DNA of 64,000 nt from Oxytricha trifallax. Its lineage: Eukaryota; Ciliophora; Spirotrichea; Sporadotrichida; Oxytrichidae. Each line of letters opens with the position of its first letter. Positions within the stretch are counted from its first letter, which is position 1. Below the pieces are notes generated by a model that worked only from the letters and a program-made list of their open reading frames with translations, made no database searches and was not told the DNA's origin. The stretch is from contig ARYC01001380.1 in the NCBI GenBank assembly GCA_000711775.1, positions 1 through 64,000 on the forward strand. Reading direction: 5' to 3'. The position numbers were made by a program, and so were the translations under genes. This document shows positions 22,691 through 33,869 of the stretch, in pieces.

Positions 22691-23125
22691 ATATTTAAAT
22701 ATTAGATTGACATAATCTTCAAAATATAAGCTGAGTCTTTGAATATTCTTTAAATTATTGAAGAATCAAAATTTAAAAAAAAAACTCTTTTATACGATTA
22801 AGACATTATAATGTAAAATCTTTAAAGATTAATTAGACATAGAATATGGGTGAAAAAACCTTAACAGATTAATAGCCTTCTGGTGAATCTTCTACGAACT
22901 TTTATTTAAATAATAATGAATAAATAAATTATTCAAATAATTACCAAACTTGACCATATCATTTTATTCTATTATTTTAAAAACATGAGGTCACACAGCA
23001 GAATAATAGAAACAATTAGCCGAAGAAAAGCAATTAATGCTCGACTAGATAACAAAATTTCTATAAAAATGTATGGAGGAAAAAAGACACCAGAATTAAC
23101 AATAAAAATTAATATGTAATAGATT

Positions 23126-23520
23126 TCAAGAACTTTCAGGAATAATCATTATCATTGCAGTAGTTGTAGCTTCCCTCCCCAAACAAACTAAACTTAGAAG
23201 ATACTTAAATTAGAAGCTAAATAAATTTTTAAAAGCAGTAGTAGTACCATAGGTTATCCTAGCCCATTGCCGGGTCATAAATTCTCTAATCATTTGCCTT
23301 GCTTGATAAAATAAAACCGCAGCAGAATGAAGAGGAGTAAAAGCTAGAATATCATTAAGACACTCAGGTTAAGCCATAGCCACAACCTCAGAAGCGAAGT
23401 GTTTGTAATGAGTATAGAGTGCATCATTTTATCAATAAGATTTTCTTAATCATTAATGTCAACTCTTCTGTTTCTTACAAAATAAGACTTTCTTGCTTTT
23501 AAGCTTATTACATACCAAGA
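23126..23520 (-). CDS. Unidentified coding fragment
   Basis: A Gln-decoded minus-strand frame reads SYFVRNRRVDINDQENLIDK, then after a one-base break DALYTHYKHFASEVVAMAQP, ECLNDILAFTPLHSAAVLFY and REFMTRQWARITYGTTTAFK, to TGA at 23126-23128. Its composition looks like real protein. The overlapping plus-strand open frame is Ser/His-rich and less natural. It lies between the SEC24 C-terminal block and an LINE-like element on the same strand. No family is recognised. Confidence 0.4.
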
Positions 23521-23604
23521 TTATTAAGTGCTAATTAAATTTCAGGGATTTTATGAGTAAAATTATGAGGAAAAAAAGATTAAAAATGTAGATTGATAGT
23601 AATT

Positions 23605-25192
23605 TAATAATAATAATAATGTGATCACATTGAGGTCTCTGGGACCCCCGATCTTAATATGGGTTAATCATAATAAGGGACAAGCCCTTTTAGTAGTTAT
23701 CCTTATTCCAGAAAGTAATATGGACATTACTTCTTGGTGTATAACTTTATAATAATAATTAATCTCTCATTCTTTCTTCTCCGGTGGAAGAGCTCTTCTT
23801 GGTCTTCTGTCATTCTCCATATCAACTTATGAATTCTTTTTCTTTTTCTTCACAATTTGGAGTGAATACGGAGTATCTTAGGGTTGGTCTATCAAGACGT
23901 TTTTCCCTCTGTATTCGAGAGATGCACTCATATCTCTGAGTAAATATTGAAACTTTAGCCACTAATAAAAAGAGGAGTGGAATTTGGTATGGTTTTCAAT
24001 AATTTTACCTGTAGGTAGACCAATTAATAAAGTTGGATTATTGATTAATTTATTTAATATTTTCAGTCTAATTTAACTGATGTATATGTTTCTGAAATTA
24101 TCAATTATGATCCTGTCAACTTATTGCTTAATTGGTAGAGACTAGTGATCATACCTCTTCGTCGGTTGTTAGTATGTCGGTATACTTTTAGAAACTGTTG
24201 AAGGGTATGTCAGTATCTGATCAGATTCTGATATTTTTTCCAGTCGTGACGTATTTGCTTCTTCCCTATTTAGTACCTAATTTTAAGGTTCAGTATTAAA
24301 TATGGGGGTTCTGAGGAGGGGAAGCTTGCAACTTTCTAGGAATGTACCGTGTCTTCTATTAGTGTTTATCGGACTCTGGTGTCCCAGTCTTCGTCGTACC
24401 CCTCTTCCGTTATCTTGAACTTTTCATCTTTCTTTGAATTATAGAAGTAGGGTTTGTATATAGCATCCTTTTTATTTGGTTAAAAAGTTTTGTTTTCTTC
24501 TTAGCTTTAGAGAAGTCAAAGATGGGGTTTTGGTTTAGGGGTCTCTGGGTTTTGTCTAACTTTTTTGAAGCTTGGAAAGATTTCCAGTCAGGAAATTTAG
24601 TTCTTGCATCGATGTTATGGAGTTTAATATGTTCACTTAAACTTTAGTAGTATTTAAGTTCATCGATGTCTTGTTCTTGGTATAGTATTGATTGATAATA
24701 CCCTGAAAAACTAGAGTTAGAAGCATCTTGGATCAGTTTTTTGGCCAGTTTCTCAAGACCTTAGTTGTACTCTTGAGTTCAAAAATTTGTTAAGCAGTTA
24801 GTTTCTTGGATCTTATTGGGCTGGTGTCTCTAGAGTGGTAGTTTCCATCTGAGTCAAAGTCAAAGTCCCAGTCAATGTAGTAGGAGACTTGGAGGTTATT
24901 TCTTTGCTTTCTTTTTTTAGTCTCTTTGTGTGGGTACTATATAGTACCATGATGTTGGATCCTATTAGGTCTCTTTTTTGGACTAGGGGAGTCACTGTCT
25001 GATTCCCAGTCTTGTTCATCATTTATATTGTCTTTGGCTTCAGAGAGTCCATTTATGGCTAGCCTTTGTATAAGCTCTTGGCGAGTGAGAGTGCTTTGAG
25101 CAGAACCTTTGTGGTAGGTGAGCGTGAGTTATTTGAATCCCTTTTTGGGCGCACGTCTCATTCCGGTTCTGTTCTTTTTCTTAACTTTTTAA
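23605..25192 (-). mobile_element. LINE-like element with (ATT)n tail, minus strand
   Basis: Read on the minus strand the element ends ..GATCGGGGGTCCCAGAGACCTCAATGTGATCACATT then ATT repeats (23605-23620). The same roughly 80-bp 3' block and ATT tail end the plus-strand element at 37735-37872. A shared 3' end with a short tandem-repeat tail is typical of non-LTR retrotransposons. The sense strand is A-rich and G-poor, unlike its surroundings. The inside holds one broken ORF. No reverse transcriptase motif was seen, so this copy may be truncated, or a non-autonomous type. Confidence 0.65.
23775..25161 (-). CDS. Basic/acidic ORF of the LINE-like element
   Basis: ATG at 25161 opens with MRRAPKKGFKQLTLTYHKGS, then an acidic stretch (DEQDWESDSDSPSPKKRP) and more Asp/Ser-rich and Lys-rich segments. 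With frame breaks near 24735, 24455 and 24280 it continues through RDMSASLEYRGKNVLIDQPQ to a TGA near 23770. About 450 residues. A basic, low-complexity protein would suit an ORF1-type RNA-binding protein, but no RRM, zinc knuckle or polymerase motif was found. Confidence 0.45.
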
Positions 25193-25199
25193 GTTAATA

Positions 25200-26440
25200 A
25201 TAATGATAGTAATTTAATCAATAAATTGTTTCTTAAAATTTATAATGTAATTATTATTCGTTTTAAAGTAAATTAATAATAAAACTATAGCAACTATTAA
25301 TAGTAATAGTAAACTCAAACAGACAAGCAATATTCAATAATAACTGAAAAATAAAAACAATAAATCGAAGATAAGAGAATTATAAAATTTCAACAATTTT
25401 TTTAATTTACCTAAAAAATAAAATATCATTTCAAAATTAGAATATGTTTTTTATATTTCTAAATTATTATATTATGGTTGATTTTTTATTCATATTAAAT
25501 AGCTGGCTTTTTACTCTGAAAAATTTAAATAATGTAATGCGACCAATTTATATAATTATCAAATTTGAGGACAAATTTAGGCAAATCTAAGAATTTATTG
25601 AAGTATTCTCTTTATTTCAACAAAACTTTACATTGCTAAAAATAATTAAAATTATTTAACTTATTTTAATTTTATTATTAGGAAAATACAAACAAATAAA
25701 TGTATGAAATATGCCCAATCCCTTTATTGAATAGTTTCATAAACTACTTTTATTATTTAATTAAATTTTCTACAATAATACCAATAAAATCCGTAGGTAG
25801 CTTAGTAAATGTAAAATTATACTATTTCAGCTGAATTGAGAAAGTAATAAACGAATAAGACTGGGAAAAAGATTATATAACATGTCAGATAGCAGTCTAT
25901 GACCAATTACAGCAAAAATACTAATAACATTAGTAACAAACCCAGGTTTATTGTACCTAAACATAAAACAGTGCCGTTTCACGTATTAACTTTTAAGATT
26001 GCAAATGTTTTTTTACAGCAGTCATTTATTGATAGTAAGTCAACTTGATATTTACCATCAAAGCTAAAACGATAATTTTATTTTTATTGATTACTTTGAC
26101 CAAAATATAAACTCTCATGCTATTTATGAGTCATTAAAAAATTAAACTTTAAACTCCATTAACAACAATAACACAAAGACGTTAAAAGTTAGACTTAGCT
26201 GTCAATCTCCGATAAAACATCTAATCCAACTAACTCTTATTAAAATTCCAAGCAGAACAGTAGCTCCAATAACTTCCAATTCAATCAGACTTTAAAGGAA
26301 TAAGACTCTAATAGTAAATTTTAATATGCCTCACTGTAAAGTTCTTAAGCTAGCCGTCCAAATAGAAACATCAGAGATCAACAGAAAAAGTTTAGAGAAA
26401 TCTAATTTAATCTCATAAACTAAACGAGTAGTGAATTAAT
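25200..26440. other. AT-rich region without recognised genes
   Basis: Over 1.2 kb of AT-rich sequence with no convincing frame in either strand under the ciliate code and no repeat arms. It could be germline-limited spacer. Confidence 0.4.
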
Positions 26441-26442
26441 TA

Positions 26443-28000
26443 ATGAATAGGCAATACATTGATAATTAAAGACTACAGATGGCAGATGAATACACCCCTT
26501 ATAACAAAGAAAATAGTAACAGCTTGGCAAAAAGATAGAAAATGCGGAATGTGAGTATATATAATGAGGTTTTGGACACTGATTAAGATTATCAAAACAG
26601 CCTTGGTAGAGGTTAGCAAGTGAACTATAATAACACACCTTACTTAAGTTAGCAAATGTAAAAATTAAACAAAAATAATAATGCTAAATGCTTTAAGAGG
26701 TTACGATGACTTTACTAACAATATTAAAGTAGATGAGTACAATTGTCAGGTTGAGAACATTTCAAACATCAAGATAAGGCAAGAAAATTAAGACTTCTTA
26801 TAGAAACAGTAAACTGGCTTCATTGATTCAAATTTAGGACTTAATGATGATCTTTGTGCCAACTATAACTAAGAAAACTAGATTGATAATAAATTTGAAA
26901 TAAACTTGCAAGATTAAGCAGAAGATGAGTACTAACCTTTGTAGATTGTTCAGTAAGATGAATAAGACGGCTTCTTGACTTATGATTTAATTAGCAATTA
27001 CTAAGATATTAAATTGAATAACACAAAATCAAAGAACAAGAAATAGAGTCAAGGAACATTTAATGCCTAAGTATATATAAGATTAAAGCATGATCTTACA
27101 GTTTCCACACTTAACAAGCATAGAGACAACATTGATAGTAACAATATTTCAAGCTACTAAATACTATCATAAGACATAATGGGCTAAAAACTAACAGTTA
27201 TTAAGGCAAAAATTTCTATTCAAATTAAAGACTCAGTAATCCTAATCTGAATTAAAAGCAAGTTAAATTAGAGAAACAGTCTAATCTATTATAATTATTT
27301 TAAATTATACAATAATCCAATCAGATTAAAGGAAAACAGCTACACATCACAGTAGAACTCAAAGTATCCACTCTCTTAAAACTAAAATAACTTCAGCAAT
27401 GATAACTTAAATTTAGCCAAAAATCAAGGTTTAATTTAACTTTTTCAGGCTAGAATTCCCTTTCAAATCCAGTTACATTTATTGATCAAGATGATTCCAC
27501 AAAGTTAAAATTATATATTTACTTCCTTAAATCTGTAAATTCAATTTAAACATACATCAGCCACATTATCATTATTGTTGCCCTATTCTGGGCATTAATG
27601 AAAAATACGAACTAGAGTGAACTCACAAAATAACTCAATTATAAATCTTTGGAGCCTTAATATCTACGATTACAATAAAAATGGCGAAATCATAATATAT
27701 CCCTATGCAGAGAATAAAATGGCAAAAACCTACAAACTTCATAGCAAATTTAAATTTAAAAGAATTATAAATTAAACCTAAGTCAAGACATATTTAAAAC
27801 AATTAAGCATGATTACTAAATGCAACACAAATTTCTAATTCAATTTTTCAATAAACAAATTTATATTAAAAATTAAATCCTAAAGATTTTAGATTTAAAA
27901 GAGTGGCACCAAGTATTTGATAAACAAAAGATAGTTGACTTTCCTATCACCATAAAACTGCACTAGTAGATAATAACAGTTATTACCATTCTTGATGATT
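26443..28000 (+). CDS. Unidentified Gln/Asn-rich protein
   Basis: ATG at 26443 opens MNRQYIDNQRLQMADEYTPY. A frame break near 26690 links to the frame opened by ATG 26681, which stays open for 190 codons (LRGYDDFTNNIKVDEYNCQV and similar) to TGA 27248-27250. The same frame reopens after the TGA and other Gln-decoded stretches follow to about 28000, including a hydrophobic segment near 27560 (YISHIIIIVALFWALM) that could be a membrane helix. Gln and Asn dominate. No family is recognised. It lies between the two SEC24 blocks but does not resemble any SEC24 part. Confidence 0.45.
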
Positions 28001-28214
28001 CAACCAATTTAATCAATTGTCTAACCAAATTATAAAAGATAATTTTATTTTTATTTTGAATTCCATTAAAGTTCTTATTTATTGAGTATTTCATTTTCTT
28101 GTGTTGTTTCTTCATTATCTTTTATTTTCTTTTTCCGGTTAATGATTTGTTTTGTTTGTCTTCCCAGTATCACTATTAAAAATGCTAATTAACTGTCAAA
28201 AACTTGTATTTATT

Positions 28215-29260
28215 TCAATAGTAATAATAATTTATTTTTAAGTGGAATAAGAGAAGGAGAAGAGCATCTGCTGAGTGCTTAGTTTGATTAAATAAATTAG
28301 TTAACTTAGAGCATTGCTCATAAATAGAGAAGATCTTCATAGCAGCAACATTAGTAGTAGTAAAATTTAAATTACCTCTGCTTTCTTTAATTATGATAAT
28401 TATACACCAGTTAGTAGCAGAATTGTTATGAAGATTCCTAGAACAATGAAAACCACGATATAAGTAACAACAATAATATTTCGTAATCCCTGGCGAAATT
28501 AAAGCATGAAAATAATATATCAACAGACAGGTTGCTTAAACATTAATCTGTAGATACCTTGTATATCTCTTGATAATTTGATTAATATTTAGACGTTGGA
28601 AATTAATAAATAAATAACGTCAGTTTAATGTAAAGCTAAGAGATAACAATTGCTGGAGATGTACTTATCCAATATAAAATATGAAATGAATTATAATATA
28701 ATGTAAAATTTATGTTAATTAATCAATAATTCCGTTCTTTAAAACGAATGAAAGACTTGGAAAAATTACAATGAAGTTACACGATTAAAGAGTTTAAGAT
28801 GTAGTTAAGCACAAAGATTATCAAAATATTATTAAAGCTGACAAGTTGATTGAAATGAATTAAGAATCCTACAAGTAAGTCATTAATAAGTTTAAAGGTA
28901 AGTCATTCTCAAAATCTAACTCTAAAATAATACTTTTCTTACAGTAATTATATTGACTAATTTAATTAATGGTAAACAGTAAACAACTGAAAGAATGGAT
29001 ACAGAAGTTAGAAAGCAGGGATGCTCTGATTTAACCCACTAAATTGGCTTTGGAGCATGTGATAGACACTGCAAAGTTGGAAGTTATAGACTCGCAAAAT
29101 AGCCTGACTTTAGAGACTTTAATGAACATCAGAAATTAATTGTCCCCGTTGAGATTCTTAAATGAATTAGTTAATTAAAGATTATTCATTGATTATTTGG
29201 ATTTCTAAAATGCCAATTAAATTAGATGGAGACTATATTCAATTAGATTTATAATATAAA
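28215..29260 (+). CDS. Unidentified Gln-rich and helical gene with an intron
   Basis: The plus strand has a poly-Gln region (28240-28380), then NNENHDISNNNNISQSLAKL. After an AT-rich gap come FRSLKRMKDLEKLQ (about 28740) and HKDYQNIIKADKLIEMNQES, ending at GTAAGT. A 46-nt intron (about 28898-28943) ends in TTACAG. The next exon reads SKQLKEWIQKLESRDALIQP and IDSQNSLTLETLMNIRNQLS (29000-29150). Helical and charged; function unknown. The minus-strand ORF here is the shadow of the Gln codons. Confidence 0.4.
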
Positions 29261-29720
29261 AATCATAGTTTTATAAGTGTGGTGTTATCAAAGTTATAGG
29301 AATCTTCCATTTTCCTAATTTTGATCTTTTACACCTACTCCTTCAATTTCTGCTACATTGCCTCAACTTTTGTTTATTTATAAAGTTTTCTGCGAAATTA
29401 CAGAAATATGGATTTTGTTTAATCCTACTGATGATCTTTATTCTGAACTCATTTATACTTAAATTAGATATATTTATCTTGTCTGATTGTATAATAATAG
29501 TTTGAAGTGACGAGATATGAAATATTGCTCTTTTGATTTTTATATAAATTTTCAGCTATTATAAATTGTATAATTTAATCACTCAATTTATTATTTTGTA
29601 ATTATAAATAAAATAAGAAAAGATTCTATGAAACATTATGAAATTAACATTTACTGAATCTCATTTTGCAAGTAATTTCTACTCATTTAATATAATTAAA
29701 AATTAATAATTCTTTCCTAA

Positions 29721-31796
29721 TATGACACAAAGCCTAAACTAAAGATAGCAATAATAAATTTACAATCAATAGTAACAGCAGCAACTTAATCAAGTTTATG
29801 AAAATACCTACAATGATAATGGTAACTACCACTAAGAGAAGTAGGTTGATATATAAATTTGAGTATAATGTTTATTTATAGCTAGGAAGTCATGTCAAAT
29901 CCCTTTGCTGGTTTATTTAATTAAAACAGTTCACATATATAGTAAACTCAAGAATTATATAATCTTTTATTAATTATGGCTAAGTTAGCAGTAGAGCTAA
30001 AAATGGCATTTGCAAAGAAAGGTATACTATGTTGTAAGTGAATAACAATATTTCACTTTAACTTTTATTATTCGACATTATGTATTTGCTTATTAACTTG
30101 TTTATAAATGTTAGACCAAAGCTTCGATTCAATAGTGGGAAGTTTGCTAGACAAATACGTGTTGAACAACAGCATGATGAGATAGTAGCAGTAATAGCAT
30201 CAATCATCGTAGCAGCAGTATAGGCAGGATAGCTATAAAAATACACAACCAGGCTATAATAACAAAATGCTTCCAGAAACTTAAGCTTTGCCCATACAGC
30301 AAAGTATTGATAAAAGGCAGATGTCAAATGGACAATAGAAATTTAATAAGTATAAATTGTTAAATTATTTGGGAATTTAGTTCATTGTGCTTAAAATTGA
30401 TTAATAAATTCTCCGTTTTAGATCCTGATGGTTCAACGAATCAAAAGAAATCTGGTTATCAAATGCCAAGACCCTTGAGGCTAATAAATTCATTTAACTA
30501 CAGAGCCGGAATTCCTGACAGATATCCAATAAAAAATCATTAGACGTTCCACCTTCAGCAGCTATTCCTCTTATATAAATTGATGAGAGTCAAGTTAGAC
30601 CAAAGTATTTTAGAGAGACCAAAATTTAAGTACCTCAAGACAGTGAATTCAGTTTAATTAATAACATTAATAAGCTAATGATAATAAAATTATAATTTTA
30701 GAAAAAAAAAAGTATTATGCCTATTAAAAATGCTATAGTAAATATATCTGAAAATGAAAGTAATTATAGTATTTTTAATTATTTCAAAATTTATTGTAAA
30801 ACAAGAGTAATCGAAAATATTTTCTCTAATAATTTTATTTAATTGTGTTGTCTTAATAATTAAGTTATAATAAAATATTAAACGCATTAATTTACTACTC
30901 CAATTTAGTTTAAACAATAGTTTATTTTATTTAATTTTACGAATTTTGTCATAATAAATATTTTTTATAAAATTTTTTATATTACGTCACAATTGTTTAT
31001 TATCATTTATTTAAATCTACTTAGTTGTTCGAGTATTACTATTCATATCTTAAAGTTGTTTGCCATTTGGCTTTATTGTTCAAACCCTTAGCTGATCAAT
31101 TTAAGCAGAATAAAATGCTTATTACCTGAACTGTCACTTGTTGGTTACTCAGATGAAGGCATTTTTAGCTATGACTGGTGCAAGGCCTACGTGAATCCAA
31201 GCATGACATTCTAAGATGGATGCAGTAAGGCTTAGTGTAAATTATGCTTATATATAATTGATGTTCCTGTCAATTATCAATTGCAGTTGAATTAATTCAA
31301 TTTAAGCCGTGATAGATTGCAGAGACAGAACTTTGCTTTGGTGCTTACGAATTCAAAGCACCAGCTTCCTACTTAACAAGACCCGTATGAGATCCTCTCT
31401 TTGTTTTTGTGATAGATGTCTAGTCAATTATGGCACCCATTGGTATTTTCCAGCAAATAGTACAGTCGATAAAAATGACGCTTGACTATATGTAGAATCC
31501 ATAAATAAACACACATTTGCTTCATTACTTATGACGTCAATATCCATTTTTACAATTTGTCTTAAGATCCCAATGGCAACCTAATATTTCTCTGGATGGG
31601 TGAAATAACTGATCCTTTCATTCCATACCCAAAGGAAAAACTTATTCTTAGACTAGTTGAGGACAGAGAAAGAATTGATATATTCTAGGACAAACTAATT
31701 GTTATGCATAACATTAAGAATAAAAAGAATCAGGCACCTTATGTCTGCACGGGGGCAGCCATTTCAGCAGCACAGTAGCTTATATCTGAAGAAGGT
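29721..31796 (+). CDS. SEC24: SEC24 (COPII cargo adaptor), N-terminal half, plus-strand block of a scrambled gene
   Basis: The Gln-rich N-terminus probably starts at ATG 29721 or at 30108 (LDQSFDSIVGSLLDKYVLNN). An intron ends at 30420 and the next exon reads DPDGSTNQKKSGYQMPRPLR, then IDESQVRPKYFRETKIQVPQ (30590), the family block before the zinc finger. From 31130 come YVNPSMTFQDG (the zinc-finger CxxYxNPFxxF block) and CKLC. The trunk domain follows: FGAYEFKAPASYLTRP, FVFVIDV, IGIFQQIVQSIKMTLDYMQ, THICFITYDVNIHFYNLSQD, MGEITDPFIPYPKEKLILRL and APYVCTGAAISAAQQLISEE. It stops at EEG, immediately before the GGRxLxF strand, which is found instead on the minus strand at 22690. Frame breaks occur (for example near 31220, 31330 and 31540). 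Confidence 0.88.
31793..31796 (+). other. Candidate MDS pointer AGGT (SEC24 N-terminal block)
   Basis: Sequence GAAGAAGGTAAGT; AGGT is shared with 22687-22690 on the opposite strand. See that entry for the joined reading and the intron alternative. Confidence 0.55.
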
Positions 31797-31879
31797 AAGT
31801 TATTATGTCAATTGAACAATTTCATATGATTTCAATGTAAAATACGATATTTTAATACTGATAACACTCATCTTGAATA

Positions 31880-32260
31880 GACTAAAAGATAGAAGATACT
31901 TGAAAGGCTAGAAACTAAATACAAAGACAAGCCAAAGATTGCTTTTCATACTTTGACACACAAGAGCAACCTAAAGTTCAGGCAAATTAAGCGAGATATG
32001 ATTTGGACAACTCTTGGTTGGCCTTTGATTTGGAGATTGTGCAAGAATTCTAGCAGTGGGGTATATGGAAAAGAATAGTGGTCGTTGGAAGAATTTAAAG
32101 CATGTCCGCAGGAGAGAGGGTATCAAAGTAGCAGTTTTTATTGGATCAGCACTTGCCTTCACTTACTATGGCTATGGTAGGATTAAACAAGAATTTGCGA
32201 GAGAATAGCTTAAAATTGTTGAGCAATTTAGCAGTTTATCAACATTTACTTTTTAAAAAT
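31880..32260 (+). CDS. Small unidentified ORF with one membrane helix
   Basis: Downstream of SEC24, in a different frame, ATG 32065 opens a reading with a basic stretch (RWKNLKHVRRREGIKVAVF) that runs into a hydrophobic segment (FIGSALAFTYYGYGR) and a Gln/Glu tail. Just upstream another frame reads YDLDNSWLAFDLEIVQEF. A small single-pass (possibly mitochondrial) protein is a guess from the shape only. No TGA stop follows promptly, so the 3' end is uncertain. Confidence 0.3.
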
Positions 32261-32734
32261 TATTGTTTTAAATCATAAAAGTATTTGTTTATGAATTAAT
32301 GCTCTTGTCTCGCATAAAATTAATTACATATTTATATTATAACGATATATCAAATTTGTTTCAAACAGTAGGCATGCTTTCATTTTCATTTCTTTTATTC
32401 AAACTATTTGCAGATTTTATTTAATGATGCTTCTTCATTTTATTTCGGTGGTACCCGATTATAGGTTAAATTCTTTTGAATATGGGAAATTAAATTAAAA
32501 TAAATATAAATATATATAAAAATGTTTGAGTTCTATAAAAATTTGATGTCATTATTCTCATTGAATCAATATTAGTTAAACTTTACTTTTTCGTTAAAAT
32601 TTTGATTATCAAAGAATTCAGTTAACTCAAACTAATTGTGTGGTTAACTAAAGTGAACTTAGAGGACATTTAAAAATACTTAAGTTATCTCATTTGACTA
32701 ATAAGGAATCTTAAATTAATCTTCAAAAATTTAT

Positions 32735-33306
32735 TGTATTTTAACGATATTATGTTGGCTGTATTAGAAGTCTATATTACTTATCAAACCTATCTTTGTA
32801 CCTAACAGCCATTTCATATAGCTCTGCTTCATATATATTATTATTCCATAATTTATTGCCCATATAGAATGCTTTAACCTAAAATATAACTTTCATAAGA
32901 GAGATTTAAAGATAAGAAATAATTTATTCAGATTTTTTATAAAAACTAAAGCATTTATATATTTTTAAGAAATTTAGATAATTTAATATGCAATTGCTGA
33001 CGAAAGAGAAAATTTGAGTAGAAAGGGCACTCTACGAATATCGACTAACTCAGTCCACCTGAAATTGCATATGCCAGTGAAAAACAGTTGTACACTGCAA
33101 AGCTAGTGAAGAGCCCGAACACCTCAAGAATCTTCCCATAAGCAAATTTTCTTCTTACTTTTATGCGATCATCGTTATTCGTAGTTCCATATTTATTTCT
33201 CTCCAGAGGCCCACTACAGGAATGACCGCAAGAACTTTTTCCTTATTATTTCACGCTCTTTGTCTCCGCTGGAGTCGGGGATGTCTTCAGGGTCTAAACG
33301 AACCAT
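32735..33306 (-). CDS. Unidentified small membrane protein
   Basis: ATG at 33306 gives MVRLDPEDIPDSSGDKEREI and KKFLRSFLQWASGEK. After a short frame break it reads DDRIKVRRKFAYGKILEVFG, LFTSFAVYNCFSLAYAISGG (hydrophobic). A second exon after TTTTAG (near 32882) reads VKAFYMGNKLWNNNIYEAEL, YEMAVRYKDRFDKQYRLL. About 140 residues with one or two membrane helices. The real reading and clear exon edges make it a likely gene, but no family is recognised. Confidence 0.5.
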
Positions 33307-33869
33307 TTAGCAAACATTGCTAACTCTTATTTTATTATATATTACAAAATTTATGGATAATATTTAGTTATATATTATCAATTATTTTATGGTTGATTTC
33401 TACTTATAAATAGAGAGTCCTTATTAATTAAACGAATTAGTAAATTCTATAATTAAATATATCCTAAAATCCAATTAACAATGTCATTTAATTACAATAT
33501 TATTATAATTTCTAAAATAACACTACAAACTAAACCTAAACATTTTATTTAAAATAAATTATTTAAAAATCAATTGCATAGCCATTTATCCATAATTTAT
33601 ATAAAGATATTTAAATAATCATAATCTATGAATCTAGAATTTTTGATGCAGGGCCCCTATCAGACTCAGTTTTGAGTGAAAGTAAAGAGGTAGTCCAGGG
33701 CTCTACCTTCAATATATTAGCATTTTCTATTAATTTTTCTCCTAATTTAGCTGCCTGTTATTTATATTCATTTGCTTAAAGATAAGCATGTTTATATGAT
33801 TGAACTAAATTAGATTTTCAATGAGTTAATATAGAAATTTTATATTAAAAAAATTATTGTGGTATGTAT

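Noticed and set aside
23040-23580. 160-codon plus-strand open frame (ciliate code)
   Set aside because: The opposite strand gives a more natural protein with ordinary composition; the plus frame is Ser/His/Asn-rich and lacks a clear start context.
28215-28523. 102-codon minus-strand ORF
   Set aside because: It is antisense to a plus-strand poly-Gln (CAG/CAA/TAG) stretch; its Cys/Tyr/Ile-rich composition is the expected shadow.
31860-32060. Continuation of SEC24 on the plus strand after the GTAAGT at 31794
   Set aside because: The reading after a candidate intron (YKDKPKIAFHTLTHKSNL) does not match the SEC24 GGRxLxF strand or what follows it, whereas the minus strand at 22690 does.
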